Part shown: positions 44,228 through 53,421 of the stretch, piece by piece
Layout of the letters: each line of letters opens with the position of its first letter
Position numbering within the stretch: the first letter of the stretch is position 1
NCBI GenBank assembly: GCA_030531205.1
Contig: JAUNOC010000001.1
Span: 124,001-188,000 of the forward strand
Direction of reading: 5' to 3'
DNA: 64,000 bases
DNA from: Phascolarctobacterium sp.
GTDB lineage: Bacteria; Bacillota; Negativicutes; Acidaminococcales; Acidaminococcaceae
The notes under the pieces: model-generated
Seen by the model: only the letters and a program-made list of their open reading frames with translations
Told to the model about the DNA's origin: nothing
Databases searched by the model: none
Made by a program: the position numbers and the translations under genes

Positions 44228-45125
44228 ACACATCATATGTCTTATCAATCGCTTTCAACTCCCGGAAAGTATCTATTTCTATAATATCTTCCTGCTTGCA
44301 TTCTCGGACAGCCACTTGATACTGGTCTTTGAAAATTTTTAACGCTACCTGTTCCCAATAAAGTTCCTTACCCCCAGGCATTTCGTAGGCCTGTTTAATA
44401 TGGTCGGCTAATTTCTTGCCATCCGTTTCTGTCCAATAAGAAATTCCAACCATTTGATAGGTGTCTAAACCACCAACTTTTTGACTTGTTATAATACCAT
44501 CCTTAGTATCAAAGCACCAATCATCGCTGCGTTCCATTTTGATGCCTAAGAAATTTGATTGGAACTGATACTTGGTAATAATTGTAGGATTGGAAATAAC
44601 CAAATCCGCTTCAAAAACATATGTATTTCCCAACATATACCGTGCTACCAATGCACTGCTGATATTGTTAGCCTCATTATACACTGGATTTTCCAAAAAC
44701 TTAATCATCGGGTATTTGTAGAGTAACTGGTCAAATTGGTCTCCCAAATAGCCACGCACGATAACAATGTCCTCAATCCCTACCGCCAAACAAGCATCCA
44801 ACAATCCATCAATAATTCTTTGCCCATGCACACGAACCAAAGGTTTCGGTGTATTAAAAGTAATTGGTACCAAACGACTGCCAAAGCCAGCAGCAATGAA
44901 CACAGCACGCTTAACCCTGTAAGGTTCAAGAGCGTGCAAACCCTTTGAGGTAATTAACCCCTCATCCACAAATTCCTTTTCAGATAATTCCTTAACCGTG
45001 CGATTGATACTGCCCAAAGACATGGCTGTTTTATCTGCCAAATCCCGCTGGCTTAAAGCCGCCTCACTTTTTTCTAACGCAATCAAAACATCAAATTCTT
45101 TTTTTGTCAGTTCATTTTTAGCCAT
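44226..45125 (-). CDS. LicC-like nucleotidyltransferase with an N-terminal winged helix
   Basis: About 299 residues from the ATG at 45125 (AAGGAG upstream). Residues 1-65 form a winged helix-turn-helix (SQRDLADKTAMSLGSINRTVKELSE has the recognition helix). From about 72 a nucleotidyltransferase begins: AVFIAAGFGSRLVPITFNTP, KPLVRVHGQRIIDGLLDA and EADLVISNP, as in LicC-type CTP:phosphocholine cytidylyltransferases. It probably activates a phospho-alcohol for surface decoration, and the fused DNA-binding part may regulate its own gene. No licA, licB or licD is visible, so choline is not certain. Confidence 0.87.
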   Translation of the reverse strand: MAKNELTKKEFDVLIALEKSEAALSQRDLADKTAMSLGSINRTVKELSEKEFVDEGLITSKGLHALEPYRVKRAVFIAAGFGSRLVPITFNTPKPLVRVHGQRIIDGLLDACLAVGIEDIVIVRGYLGDQFDQLLYKYPMIKFLENPVYNEANNISSALVARYMLGNTYVFEADLVISNPTIITKYQFQSNFLGIKMERSDDWCFDTKDGIITSQKVGGLDTYQMVGISYWTETDGKKLADHIKQAYEMPGGKELYWEQVALKIFKDQYQVAVRECKQEDIIEIDTFRELKAIDKTYDV

Positions 45126-45181
45126 TATCAAACTCCTTTTGGAACAAAATTATTCCGTTTAGCGAGAAATTTTAGCAACAG

Positions 45182-45210
45182 AAACACAGCGTTCACAGAA
45201 CGCTGTGTTT
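45182..45210. terminator. 13-bp hairpin in the leader of the LicC-like gene
   Basis: AAACACAGCGTTC (45182-45194) and GAACGCTGTGTTT (45198-45210) form a perfect stem with a 3-base loop. It lies between the promoter at 45226 and the start codon at 45125, so on the minus strand it is an attenuator candidate rather than a simple end-of-gene terminator. Confidence 0.65.
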
Positions 45211-45225
45211 TATTTCTTTTGGAAC

Positions 45226-45254
45226 ATTATAAATTATATAACCCTTTTTGTCAA
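45226..45254 (-). promoter_or_regulatory. Full-consensus promoter of the LicC-like gene
   Basis: Minus strand TTGACA (45254-45249), 17-base spacer and TATAAT (45231-45226): both boxes match consensus. The motif GTTCCAAAAG occurs just after the -10 box and again before the ribosome site. The -35 box directly follows the stop of the gene upstream. Confidence 0.85.
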
Positions 45255-46304
45255 CTATTTTATATCTTCCTGATTTTCAAACGGCTGTGTTTCAATCCTT
45301 TGAAAAGTTATATTATTTTCTTTTCCATCAAAATCATACAACATTTCTGGCAATTCCTTTTCAATATATTGAATATCTTCACTATATTGAGGATATTTTT
45401 TCCAAAGCTGCGTATTGTTATATGAATATTCTGGCTTAAAATATTTCCCTTTATTCAAATGTGAGAAACTGGGTAACCACCCACAAATTTTTTGAACAGT
45501 AGTGTCATAATTGTAAATTAAATCCTCATATTGAACATATTTCACCCTGCTATCATTAACTTTATCTTTATGAACGGCCTCATAATATGTAACAAAATTT
45601 TTAACATTTTTATCACACGGCATATATTTATTAAGTTCCGGAAAAATCACATTGGTCAATAAATAAACATCTCGCGGATCCCTATCCACAACCAACGATA
45701 ATACATCGTTTTCAAAAAATTCCATACCCGCTAAAGGCTGACACGGATTAAACACTTGTTCAAGCAAAACCGTTTCCGATTGCTGAAATCCCATAACCAT
45801 AAATATATTTTGCAAATATTCTTTAGTCAATGCATCAAATTTCTGCAACGGTAATGTAGAAAAATACCTTTGCTGCAAAAATGCAGTTTTCTTATTTTTT
45901 CCCAACAAAGGTAAAATAAGCTTGTAAATTTCTCTAGACAACTTATACTTTTCTTTTTTATACCAAGGCAATAAATCAACTGGATCATCAACACAACTTC
46001 CCCGCCATTGAACATTAGCAATAGCATTAAAGTATTTTTCCGTAAGTTCAAGATATTTGTTCTGAGTAAGCTTGTTTAATCCAGTATCCCGCTTGCTGCC
46101 AATATTATTTTTAAACCGCAATAAGGCAGTTTGTATTTGCAGCCGATTGCCATAACCAATTGCCTGCCTTAAGTTTAACAATCCATCCCCATAATGAAGA
46201 ATTGGAAATTCTTCATTAATGTGATTAATTCCTACAAATTCCCGCAATACATCCACATAAGCACTTGCACCCGTGCTACCATATCCTGTAACCGCAATAA
46301 TCAT
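45255..46304 (-). CDS. Sulfotransferase-like P-loop protein
   Basis: About 349 residues from the ATG at 46304 with GAGGTG upstream. The N-terminal MIIAVTGYGSTGASAYVDVL resembles the PAPS-binding loop, and LVVDRDPRDVYLL matches the 3'-phosphate-binding RDPRDV motif of sulfotransferases; YVQYEDLIYNYD follows in the usual place. It may sulfate a surface sugar or lipid. It is divergent from the PIG-L gene, with which it shares a short intergenic region. Confidence 0.78.
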   Translation of the reverse strand: MIIAVTGYGSTGASAYVDVLREFVGINHINEEFPILHYGDGLLNLRQAIGYGNRLQIQTALLRFKNNIGSKRDTGLNKLTQNKYLELTEKYFNAIANVQWRGSCVDDPVDLLPWYKKEKYKLSREIYKLILPLLGKNKKTAFLQQRYFSTLPLQKFDALTKEYLQNIFMVMGFQQSETVLLEQVFNPCQPLAGMEFFENDVLSLVVDRDPRDVYLLTNVIFPELNKYMPCDKNVKNFVTYYEAVHKDKVNDSRVKYVQYEDLIYNYDTTVQKICGWLPSFSHLNKGKYFKPEYSYNNTQLWKKYPQYSEDIQYIEKELPEMLYDFDGKENNITFQRIETQPFENQEDIK

Positions 46305-46344
46305 TTTATCCACCTCATATTTTTTTATTACTTCACAAATATTA

Positions 46345-46353
46345 TGGTATAAT
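46345..46353 (+). promoter_or_regulatory. Extended -10 promoter of the PIG-L gene
   Basis: TGGTATAAT at 46345-46353, about 37 bases before the start codon; no clear -35 box. Confidence 0.45.
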
Positions 46354-46389
46354 TATAATACATTACAGATGTTTATCAAAGGAGAAAAT

Positions 46390-47493
46390 ATGTTTTTTAG
46401 CTGTGCTACAACTAAAAAAGTCTTTATTATCGTTCCTCATCAAGATGACGAACTAAATCTAATAGGCGGCTTTCTGCCATTATTACGCACATATAATATT
46501 GAGTGTTATGTAACTTATAGTATCAATGGGGCCTATGACAAAGCAACACAAAACCGTTATCAGGAGGCCATTAATGCTTTGGCTCATTTGGATGTTGACA
46601 AAGAACATATTATTTTCCTTGGCTATCCTGACCGAACCGGCGCAATCGAAAATCCCAATTTAACCAATGATTTAGAGAAACTTATTTTAGAACACCAACC
46701 AGATGTTATTTTTGCCGTTGATTTGGATGAACACCCTGACCATATTATGACGTCTAATGCCTTCCACTCTGCTATAACTGAAATTCAAAAGAAAAAACCG
46801 TGTTATCATCCCACCATCTTTAAAGGATTTTGTTATAGCACTGCTTTCAAAGCATACAAGGATTATTATAATCTTAATTTGCTATCTACAAGATTACCAA
46901 CCGGCAAACATTTAGCACCTTGGACAAAAACCGAATTAGATAATCCCAATTATCATTGGTGCAACAGAATCCGATTTCCAGTTGATACAAAAACCGCCAT
47001 AATTCCTTTACGCAATAATTTGTTGTTTCAAGCAATCAAAGAACATCGCAGTCAGTTATTACGCATTGAAGCAAAAAAAATAATCAACGGCGACAATGTA
47101 TTTTGGGAAATAAATCCTCAATCGCAAAAACCTTTTGCTTTTGCTAAAATTTTAATTGATGGCAATTTTACTTATGATACATACTATGTACATCATACAA
47201 ATAGTCTACATTTAGAAGTATACACCTACGGCATCAACAAAGAATTGTCACTAAGCATTAATGACACCCCTTTACCATGTGCCAATACAAAATTAAATTT
47301 AGATAACTTTGACAACAAAAAAATCATTGTTAAACTAACTGATAAAAATGCTGTTATCTATGATACGGTAGAAATTATACGTATAAATTATTTTGATGTT
47401 TTATACAAAAAAATCCAATGGTTGTGGGACCGATTATGGAATTACATCCATTATAAATATGATAAAATCTTTCTTCCCAGAAGAACAAAATAA
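46390..47493 (+). CDS. PIG-L/LmbE-family deacetylase
   Basis: About 367 residues from the ATG at 46390, with GGAG upstream. The zinc site PHQDDE (16-21) and the later DLDEHPDH motif define PIG-L enzymes, which remove N-acetyl groups from sugars. The C-terminal 120 residues form a separate, mostly strand-rich domain (FAKILIDGNFTYDTYYVHH) of unknown type. In this setting it could deacetylate a sugar of the polysaccharide or its precursor. It is transcribed alone on the plus strand and ends in a hairpin shared with the convergent gene. Confidence 0.88.
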   Translation: MFFSCATTKKVFIIVPHQDDELNLIGGFLPLLRTYNIECYVTYSINGAYDKATQNRYQEAINALAHLDVDKEHIIFLGYPDRTGAIENPNLTNDLEKLILEHQPDVIFAVDLDEHPDHIMTSNAFHSAITEIQKKKPCYHPTIFKGFCYSTAFKAYKDYYNLNLLSTRLPTGKHLAPWTKTELDNPNYHWCNRIRFPVDTKTAIIPLRNNLLFQAIKEHRSQLLRIEAKKIINGDNVFWEINPQSQKPFAFAKILIDGNFTYDTYYVHHTNSLHLEVYTYGINKELSLSINDTPLPCANTKLNLDNFDNKKIIVKLTDKNAVIYDTVEIIRINYFDVLYKKIQWLWDRLWNYIHYKYDKIFLPRRTK

Positions 47494-47511
47494 GGTGCAT
47501 TCAGCACCTTA
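47491..47511. terminator. Compact bidirectional terminator overlapping two stop codons
   Basis: TAAGGTGC (47491-47498) pairs with GCACCTTA (47504-47511). The arms contain the stop codons of both convergent genes, with T-rich sequence on each strand. Confidence 0.8.
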
Positions 47512-48480
47512 TTTTATTGCCTTTTTCAATTTTAACAATCCAAACATAGCCCGACCATAAATTTTAGGAATAACTTCACAATGTAACAATCCCCAACGCA
47601 ACAACCGATATTTCCTGCCAATACCCTTTGTCATTTTTCCATAGTTATTATTTAACAAAAAGTCCTGCATAATTTGTTTCTGTTCCGACCATAATGCATC
47701 AGTAACTAAATCCATACTCAATCCCGTAACACAAGTTTTAAAAGCACGCTTGCGAAAATGCTCAACAACGTCTTTATCCCCTATTTGTTCAGCATAATTT
47801 ATCCTTTTAAATGCACCTAAAAACATACCATACTTACTTTTGGCACTCCAACTGGTAGTAGTAGATTGATTATTGGTAAAATCATAATGATAAAAACATT
47901 TGTCAATAATTTCAATATGCTTAGCACGCATAACTACGTCTATAATTATTGCTAAGTCCTCATAATAACAATTAAGCGGAAATTGAATATCTTTCCACAA
48001 CTCGCGATGATACACATTTCGACAATATGAACCAACCTTATCAGTTAAAAAGCCCTGTTTAATTTTTCCTGTATTAGAATATTTTGTTAAATCAATCCTA
48101 CATTCCCTTTGCTTGTTTCCATATTCCTCTACAAAATTAAACATCATCACGTCTGCACCTGTTACTTTAACACGATTTATGACATGCTCATAAGTATCCA
48201 AATCAAGCCAATCATCACTGTCCAGAAAAGTTAAATATTCTCCCGCAGCAACTTGCATAGCAACGTTTCTCGCACAGGCCTGCCCCTGATTTTGCTGATG
48301 AATAACTTTAACTCTCTTGTCCTTTTGAGCATACTCATCACAAATCTTTGGACACTTATCAGGGCTACCATCATCAACCAAAATAATCTCCAAATCTTGA
48401 TAGGTTTGATTTAAAACACTATCCACACAACGTTGTAAATACTTTTCCGCTTTATATACAGGAATAATAACACTAATCAT
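47509..48480 (-). CDS. Glycosyltransferase family 2
   Basis: A 323-residue GT-A enzyme: ISVIIPVYKAEKYLQRCVDSVLNQ, LVDDGSPDKCPKICDEYA, RNVAMQVAAGEYLTFLDSDDWLD. The N-terminal 110 residues are closely similar to those of the adjacent gene at 48481, so the two are probably duplicates that diverged in acceptor specificity. It is the last gene of the 53218-47509 run. Confidence 0.9.
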   Translation of the reverse strand: MISVIIPVYKAEKYLQRCVDSVLNQTYQDLEIILVDDGSPDKCPKICDEYAQKDKRVKVIHQQNQGQACARNVAMQVAAGEYLTFLDSDDWLDLDTYEHVINRVKVTGADVMMFNFVEEYGNKQRECRIDLTKYSNTGKIKQGFLTDKVGSYCRNVYHRELWKDIQFPLNCYYEDLAIIIDVVMRAKHIEIIDKCFYHYDFTNNQSTTTSWSAKSKYGMFLGAFKRINYAEQIGDKDVVEHFRKRAFKTCVTGLSMDLVTDALWSEQKQIMQDFLLNNNYGKMTKGIGRKYRLLRWGLLHCEVIPKIYGRAMFGLLKLKKAIK

Positions 48481-49395
48481 TTATGCACCAACTTTAATGC
48501 CATATTTAAATATAGCATATCGCAATAACAAATATCGTCTAACAGATAAGTTTTTTTTCAAAATTGTCATTAATTTCTTTTTAATAAATTGGGGTCTAAC
48601 ATACATATTTCGTTTGCAAATATAATGATAATATTCAGCTGCTAACCGCTCATTAAATTTTTTGAAAATAAAATTTTTCTTTTGCAAATCTTCAATTAAA
48701 TGAATATACGCAATACCTCTGTCAAATGGTCTTTTTATTTCAATAGCACTGACACTATCAACCAATTCCCGATAATTATAAAGAACATCAGGAATAGCAA
48801 TAACTTTTCGAGCATTATAAACCATCATCGGGCTAAAATAATTATCTTCATTAATAAAACCAGTTGGAATGCGAACATCTCCAATAATATCCCTACGATA
48901 TATCCCATTCCAAAAAGCAGACCACAAAATTCCCCCATGACAGCCAATTTTCAATAATCTGCCCGGTTCTTGGCTTTCATACATCTTTTGTTCTTTAAAA
49001 GTACAAATTTCTTTCTTACCCTTTTCAATAAAAAAATCATTGAACCCACATTTAACAATATCTGCTTTATTTTTTTGAGCAACACTAATCAAACGCTCTA
49101 ACATATTATTTTCAAGCCAATCATCCGCATCTATAAATGAAATATATTCTCCAGCGGCATTATCCAACCCCGTATTCCGTGCCGCTGCCGCTCCTCCATT
49201 TTTTTGATGAATTACTTTAATACGATTGTCTTTTTTAGCATATTCATCACAAATTTCTGGACAAGCATCAGGACTGCCGTCATCTACAAGAATAACCTCA
49301 AAGTCCTTATAGGACTGATCCAACACACTATCTAAACATTGACGAATATATTTTTCTGCTTTATAAACTGGAATAATAACACTAATCTTTTTCAT
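48481..49395 (-). CDS. Glycosyltransferase family 2
   Basis: A 304-residue GT-A enzyme with ISVIIPVYKAEKYIRQCLDSVLDQ, LVDDGSPDACPEICDEYAKK and FIDADDWLENNML. Its stop directly abuts the start of the paralogous gene at 47509-48480. Probably builds the O-unit together with its neighbours; donor and linkage are unknown. Confidence 0.9.
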   Translation of the reverse strand: MKKISVIIPVYKAEKYIRQCLDSVLDQSYKDFEVILVDDGSPDACPEICDEYAKKDNRIKVIHQKNGGAAAARNTGLDNAAGEYISFIDADDWLENNMLERLISVAQKNKADIVKCGFNDFFIEKGKKEICTFKEQKMYESQEPGRLLKIGCHGGILWSAFWNGIYRRDIIGDVRIPTGFINEDNYFSPMMVYNARKVIAIPDVLYNYRELVDSVSAIEIKRPFDRGIAYIHLIEDLQKKNFIFKKFNERLAAEYYHYICKRNMYVRPQFIKKKLMTILKKNLSVRRYLLLRYAIFKYGIKVGA

Positions 49396-49427
49396 TTTGC
49401 TTTCATCTCACTATATTGAAATGTTTC

Positions 49428-50621
49428 TTACTTATCATAATCCTTCAAATAGTAATCTTTAAAAACTATTAACACAGCCATAAGTAACCAATACGTACGC
49501 ATTATTGTTGGTGATGCAAAAACATTATCAAACATACCACAACAATTATATACCAAAACAACCCCTAAAATCATCATATCATACGGATTAAACCGTTTAC
49601 GCAATCCTCCAATTGCAATCCACACAAAACTCAATTGCAAAAATAAATATCCACAAACTGCTAAAATCCCACTTTCCGCCGCAAGATTTATTACATTATT
49701 ATGTGCATGAGGAAGCCTAATGCTTCTATTGCTATTAGGAACTTGATAATCTTTATAAGGAGTTAACTCCCAACAACGCAAACCAACACCCGAAAAAGGA
49801 TGTTGCAAAAATGCTCTACCGGCACCTTTCCATGCGTAAAGCCGAGCTGTATTAGAAGCATCAGTTGTTATATTAGTAATTGAAACAAAACGAGAATGCA
49901 AATATGGATTATAAACAAAAGCTAGGCCACAAATTATAAATAACGATAATATTCCCATTGCAATTTTTTTTGATTTAAAAAAATATGGTATTCCTATAAC
50001 AAAAAAAGAAAATGCCATAGCTAACCATGCCGCTCGACTATTAGGAGCCAACGTACCCATTAAATAGATTATTAATGCTAATCCTACACATGATTTTTGT
50101 TTATTCGAAAAATGTGGATCTAATATTGCAACATACAACAAAACACTGTACATACAAATATAGGCTGCAAAAATATTAATTAACGGTCCAAACCCTCCAA
50201 CTCTAACTGTTCCTCCCAAAACATACCAATTAATGAATGCATATAAGCATTCTACAACAAGAAATCCAAATACCAACAATGTAAAGTATCTTAAAAGTTG
50301 TACTTTATCCCTAACTGCTGTAACTACTGCAAAAACTATCGGCCAATAAAATACTATCTTCATATATTGATGAAAACTGTGTCCAATATTTACCGAAAAA
50401 ACAACAGAGGGTATTAAGGAAATAGCCAAACATCCCCAAGCCATTAAAACCAACTTATTACTTAAAAAATTTATTCTGGCCTGTGGACTCTTAAAGAGAA
50501 GCAACAAAAAAGAAACTATAACTAATGCCATAAATACATTGGCAATTTTCCAACTAAATTCTTGTACTAACATTACAGACAATAGCATGCCTAACATAAA
50601 ATACTGTAAATATGCAACCAT
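49428..50621 (-). CDS. O-antigen ligase/polymerase (Wzy_C type)
   Basis: A 397-residue protein with about eleven membrane helices. The family region includes NSRAAWLAMAFSF, HPFSGVGLRCWE and the long periplasmic loop ending RLPHAHNNVINLAAESG, where the His residues are conserved in WaaL/Wzy proteins. It either polymerises the O-unit or ligates it to the lipid A-core; sequence alone does not separate these. It lies among glycosyltransferase genes with 1-base spacing to the next. Confidence 0.87.
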   Translation of the reverse strand: MVAYLQYFMLGMLLSVMLVQEFSWKIANVFMALVIVSFLLLLFKSPQARINFLSNKLVLMAWGCLAISLIPSVVFSVNIGHSFHQYMKIVFYWPIVFAVVTAVRDKVQLLRYFTLLVFGFLVVECLYAFINWYVLGGTVRVGGFGPLINIFAAYICMYSVLLYVAILDPHFSNKQKSCVGLALIIYLMGTLAPNSRAAWLAMAFSFFVIGIPYFFKSKKIAMGILSLFIICGLAFVYNPYLHSRFVSITNITTDASNTARLYAWKGAGRAFLQHPFSGVGLRCWELTPYKDYQVPNSNRSIRLPHAHNNVINLAAESGILAVCGYLFLQLSFVWIAIGGLRKRFNPYDMMILGVVLVYNCCGMFDNVFASPTIMRTYWLLMAVLIVFKDYYLKDYDK

Positions 50622-50622
50622 A

Positions 50623-51474
50623 TTATATTCCTTTCCACCGCAATTTAATAATTGGTATAAAATTAAACAAATACACCCAATTATTTCGTATTTTAAAAAG
50701 GGGAAATATTCCTAATAAATACACTTTTAGAAATGTTCTATGAGAATCATCCGAATGAACAAAATCTTCCCAGTACGCAGGATAACAATTATGTGCAAAA
50801 CAACGAATTTTCACAGCGGCATTAGCCATCTTAACATTTTGTGTATTAGAAGTATTTTGCTCATAGGTCCGATACCTAACTAAAACCTTTTGAAAATTAT
50901 AGAAATTTGTAACTGCCATAAGCCTCACAAACAACATATAATCTTCCGCCGGTGAATATTCTTCTTCATAATGAATATTATTATCTATCAATATTGATTT
51001 TCGTATCATCGCCGCAGTATGATTCACACAAGAATGATCAACTAATGTTCTCTTAATTTGTGCATCATGCTCGGGATATTTGCGGATACGATTATCTATT
51101 CCGAAAAACTCATCCCAACCGCTAACCATCCCCACGTCCGGGTGACTATCTAAATACTCTACTTCCAAAGTCAATCTATCCGATAATGATACATCATCAT
51201 GATCGAATATAGCTAAATACTCCCCTTGTGCTAATTCAACTAACTTATTACGAGATTTTGAAATCCCTATATTTTTCTCATTTTTAAAGTACTTTATTCG
51301 TTTGTCTTCATATTCCAAAATAAATTTTTCTAACTCATCGTTCTCAGGTGAATCATTTAAAATAAGAAATTCAAAGTCTGTAAAAGTTTGATTCAAAATT
51401 GAATCAATACACTCCCTCAAATATTCCGGATTTGTATTATAAACCGGCGTCAATACAGAAACTTTTGGTTTCAA
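50623..51474 (-). CDS. Glycosyltransferase family 2
   Basis: A 283-residue enzyme with VSVLTPVYNTNPEYLRECIDSI, LNDSPENDELEKF and LAIFDHDDVSLSDRL, the GT-A donor/metal motif in its DHDD form. AEDYMLFVRLM in the middle is a typical acceptor-side motif. It overlaps the GT4 gene by four bases. Confidence 0.89.
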   Translation of the reverse strand: MKPKVSVLTPVYNTNPEYLRECIDSILNQTFTDFEFLILNDSPENDELEKFILEYEDKRIKYFKNEKNIGISKSRNKLVELAQGEYLAIFDHDDVSLSDRLTLEVEYLDSHPDVGMVSGWDEFFGIDNRIRKYPEHDAQIKRTLVDHSCVNHTAAMIRKSILIDNNIHYEEEYSPAEDYMLFVRLMAVTNFYNFQKVLVRYRTYEQNTSNTQNVKMANAAVKIRCFAHNCYPAYWEDFVHSDDSHRTFLKVYLLGIFPLFKIRNNWVYLFNFIPIIKLRWKGI

Positions 51475-52631
51475 AATAATCCTCCCTTACTAAAAAAATA
51501 ATTATCCAGCGTATGCGCTACTACATTCCAATCTAGCGTTGAATCAATTCTTTTTTTTGCATTTTCCCCAATATCAATACACCTCTCCATCTCAGCTAAA
51601 CAATTTTCTAATGCTCCAACAACTAACTTCAAATCATTATTTCTGACAATAATTCCACTATTACAATCTACATAATCATGTATCGCCGCACAACAATCCG
51701 TTAGAATCGGACAACATGCAAAATGCATTGCTTCAGGAACCACTAAAGGACTGCCCTCCCACCTTGATGTCAAAACAAATATGCTTGCTCTCGCATAAAC
51801 AGAGTATAACTCTTGTTTGTTTGCAATGTTTCCTGTAAGAACAATAATGTCTTTAAGAAATGAATATTGGTTTTGCTGTTCTGTTAACCATTTAAAAAAA
51901 TTATCCGTAATATTTCCCACCAAATAAACTTTCCATCCAGACAATTTTTGCTCTCCAATATTAATTATCGCATTAACTAAGAGCTCATTGTTTTTCTGAT
52001 ATGTTCCTATCCTACCAACTGTAAGAATAATTTTTTCTTTAGAAGCATTTTCACATTCCATAACAAGATCTGAAAAAAAACCATTTGGCAAATATTTAAG
52101 TTTTCCATGAAAACGTTTTAATGATTTTAATTTTTCTGTATAAATTTTTGATTCTACTGTAAATAAATCTACTGCCCATGATTTACAAACTTGTGAAAAA
52201 AAATATCCAATATACGAGGCCCAATGCCTTTGATAATTAAATACTTTTCTAAAACGCTCTTCATCCATGTCTAGTTTTACATAAATCTTCACTCTTGGAT
52301 GAAAAATCTTTAAAATTCTTGATATGCGTAGAACTTTTCCCAACCCATGGTAAAAATTAACTATGTCATACTCTCCTCCATGCTTGATAAGATACCAAAT
52401 AATATTAATTGTATTCAAAAAATTTTTTTCTTTCAAAGACAATCGAACCAAATTAACATAATCATCATATCCATTTATCGAAGCAACATCTTGATTATTT
52501 AAATACAATACCGTAGTTTTGTAATGACAATATTTAGATAAAGCATACGGAATACCACCCACATCTTTAAACATATGTTCTTGGTTAAAATTCTCAAAAA
52601 CAGTTAAAAATCGCTTTTGTATTTTCTCCAT
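51471..52631 (-). CDS. Glycosyltransferase family 4 (GT-B)
   Basis: About 386 residues from the ATG at 52631. LTVGRIGTYQKNNELLVNAI and TSRWEGSPLVVPEAMHFACCPI give the donor-binding region of GT4 enzymes, including the Glu of the E-x7-E-like motif. The N-terminal half is typical of acceptor domains. The start has GGAGG eleven bases upstream, a rather long spacing. Confidence 0.88.
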   Translation of the reverse strand: MEKIQKRFLTVFENFNQEHMFKDVGGIPYALSKYCHYKTTVLYLNNQDVASINGYDDYVNLVRLSLKEKNFLNTINIIWYLIKHGGEYDIVNFYHGLGKVLRISRILKIFHPRVKIYVKLDMDEERFRKVFNYQRHWASYIGYFFSQVCKSWAVDLFTVESKIYTEKLKSLKRFHGKLKYLPNGFFSDLVMECENASKEKIILTVGRIGTYQKNNELLVNAIINIGEQKLSGWKVYLVGNITDNFFKWLTEQQNQYSFLKDIIVLTGNIANKQELYSVYARASIFVLTSRWEGSPLVVPEAMHFACCPILTDCCAAIHDYVDCNSGIIVRNNDLKLVVGALENCLAEMERCIDIGENAKKRIDSTLDWNVVAHTLDNYFFSKGGLF

Positions 52632-52666
52632 ATTGCTAATTTCCTCCAACTAAAATACCATGCACT

Positions 52667-53218
52667 TCAAAACTTTATCTTGCACTCACTCAATTTCAAA
52701 TTCTTTTTATCTTTCTCACTTAGTTTCAACCCCTCTGTCAAAGGCCATTCAATACCAACATCAGGGTCATTCCAAATAATACCGCCTTCGTCTTCTGGAT
52801 GATATACTTCATCACACTTGTAAGCAAATTCTGCGTAATCACTCAACACTACAAATCCATGAGCAAAGCCACGGGGAATCATCATTTGTTTTTTGTTCTC
52901 AGCGCTCAAGCGTTCTCCAACCCATTGCCCATAAGTTGCACTCCCTTTACGCAAGTCCACTGCTACATCAAAAACTTCTCCGCTCAAAACTCTAACCAAT
53001 TTTGCCTGTGGATGTTTTTTTTGAAAATGCAAACCACGCAATACACCTTTAGTAGATGCAGATTGATTATCCTGCAGAAAAACATAATTCAAACCTGCCG
53101 CCTTGAACTCTTCTGCATTGTATGTTTCCATAAAATAACCACGATTATCACCAAACACTGTCGGCTCTACAATCACCACGCCTTTAATTTTCGTTTCTGT
53201 AAATTTAAACTTCCCCAT
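52667..53218 (-). CDS. rfbC: dTDP-4-dehydrorhamnose 3,5-epimerase
   Basis: A 183-residue cupin-type epimerase: VVIEPTVFGDNRGYFMETYN, QDNQSASTKGVLRGLHFQ (catalytic His) and PRGFAHGFVVLSDYAEFAYK are diagnostic. It makes dTDP-4-keto-L-rhamnose. Unlike the other rhamnose genes, it lies beyond a 200-base repeat block, so rfbC begins a new transcription unit or depends on read-through. Confidence 0.95.
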   Translation of the reverse strand: MGKFKFTETKIKGVVIVEPTVFGDNRGYFMETYNAEEFKAAGLNYVFLQDNQSASTKGVLRGLHFQKKHPQAKLVRVLSGEVFDVAVDLRKGSATYGQWVGERLSAENKKQMMIPRGFAHGFVVLSDYAEFAYKCDEVYHPEDEGGIIWNDPDVGIEWPLTEGLKLSEKDKKNLKLSECKIKF

Positions 53219-53225
53219 TGTTTTT

Positions 53226-53421
53226 CTCTCCTTCTACCCTGTCATCTCAATCCTAACGCCTAAGCCCTAATTATATAATCACAGGAACATTTTACCTTCC
53301 CTAATCCCTAACCTCTAACTCCTAATCCCTATTTATAATCACAAGAACATCTTACCATCCTTATGCTCTATGCTTTATGCCCTACACCCTATTTTTAACA
53401 CTTAACCCTATACCTTCACAC
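53226..53421. repeat. Heptad-type repeat block between rfbB and rfbC
   Basis: Seven-base units (CCTAATC, CCTAACC, TCTAACT, ATGCTCT, ATGCTTT) with AATCACAGGAACAT at 53277-53290 and AATCACAAGAACAT at 53337-53350. No gene was found here. Confidence 0.7.
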
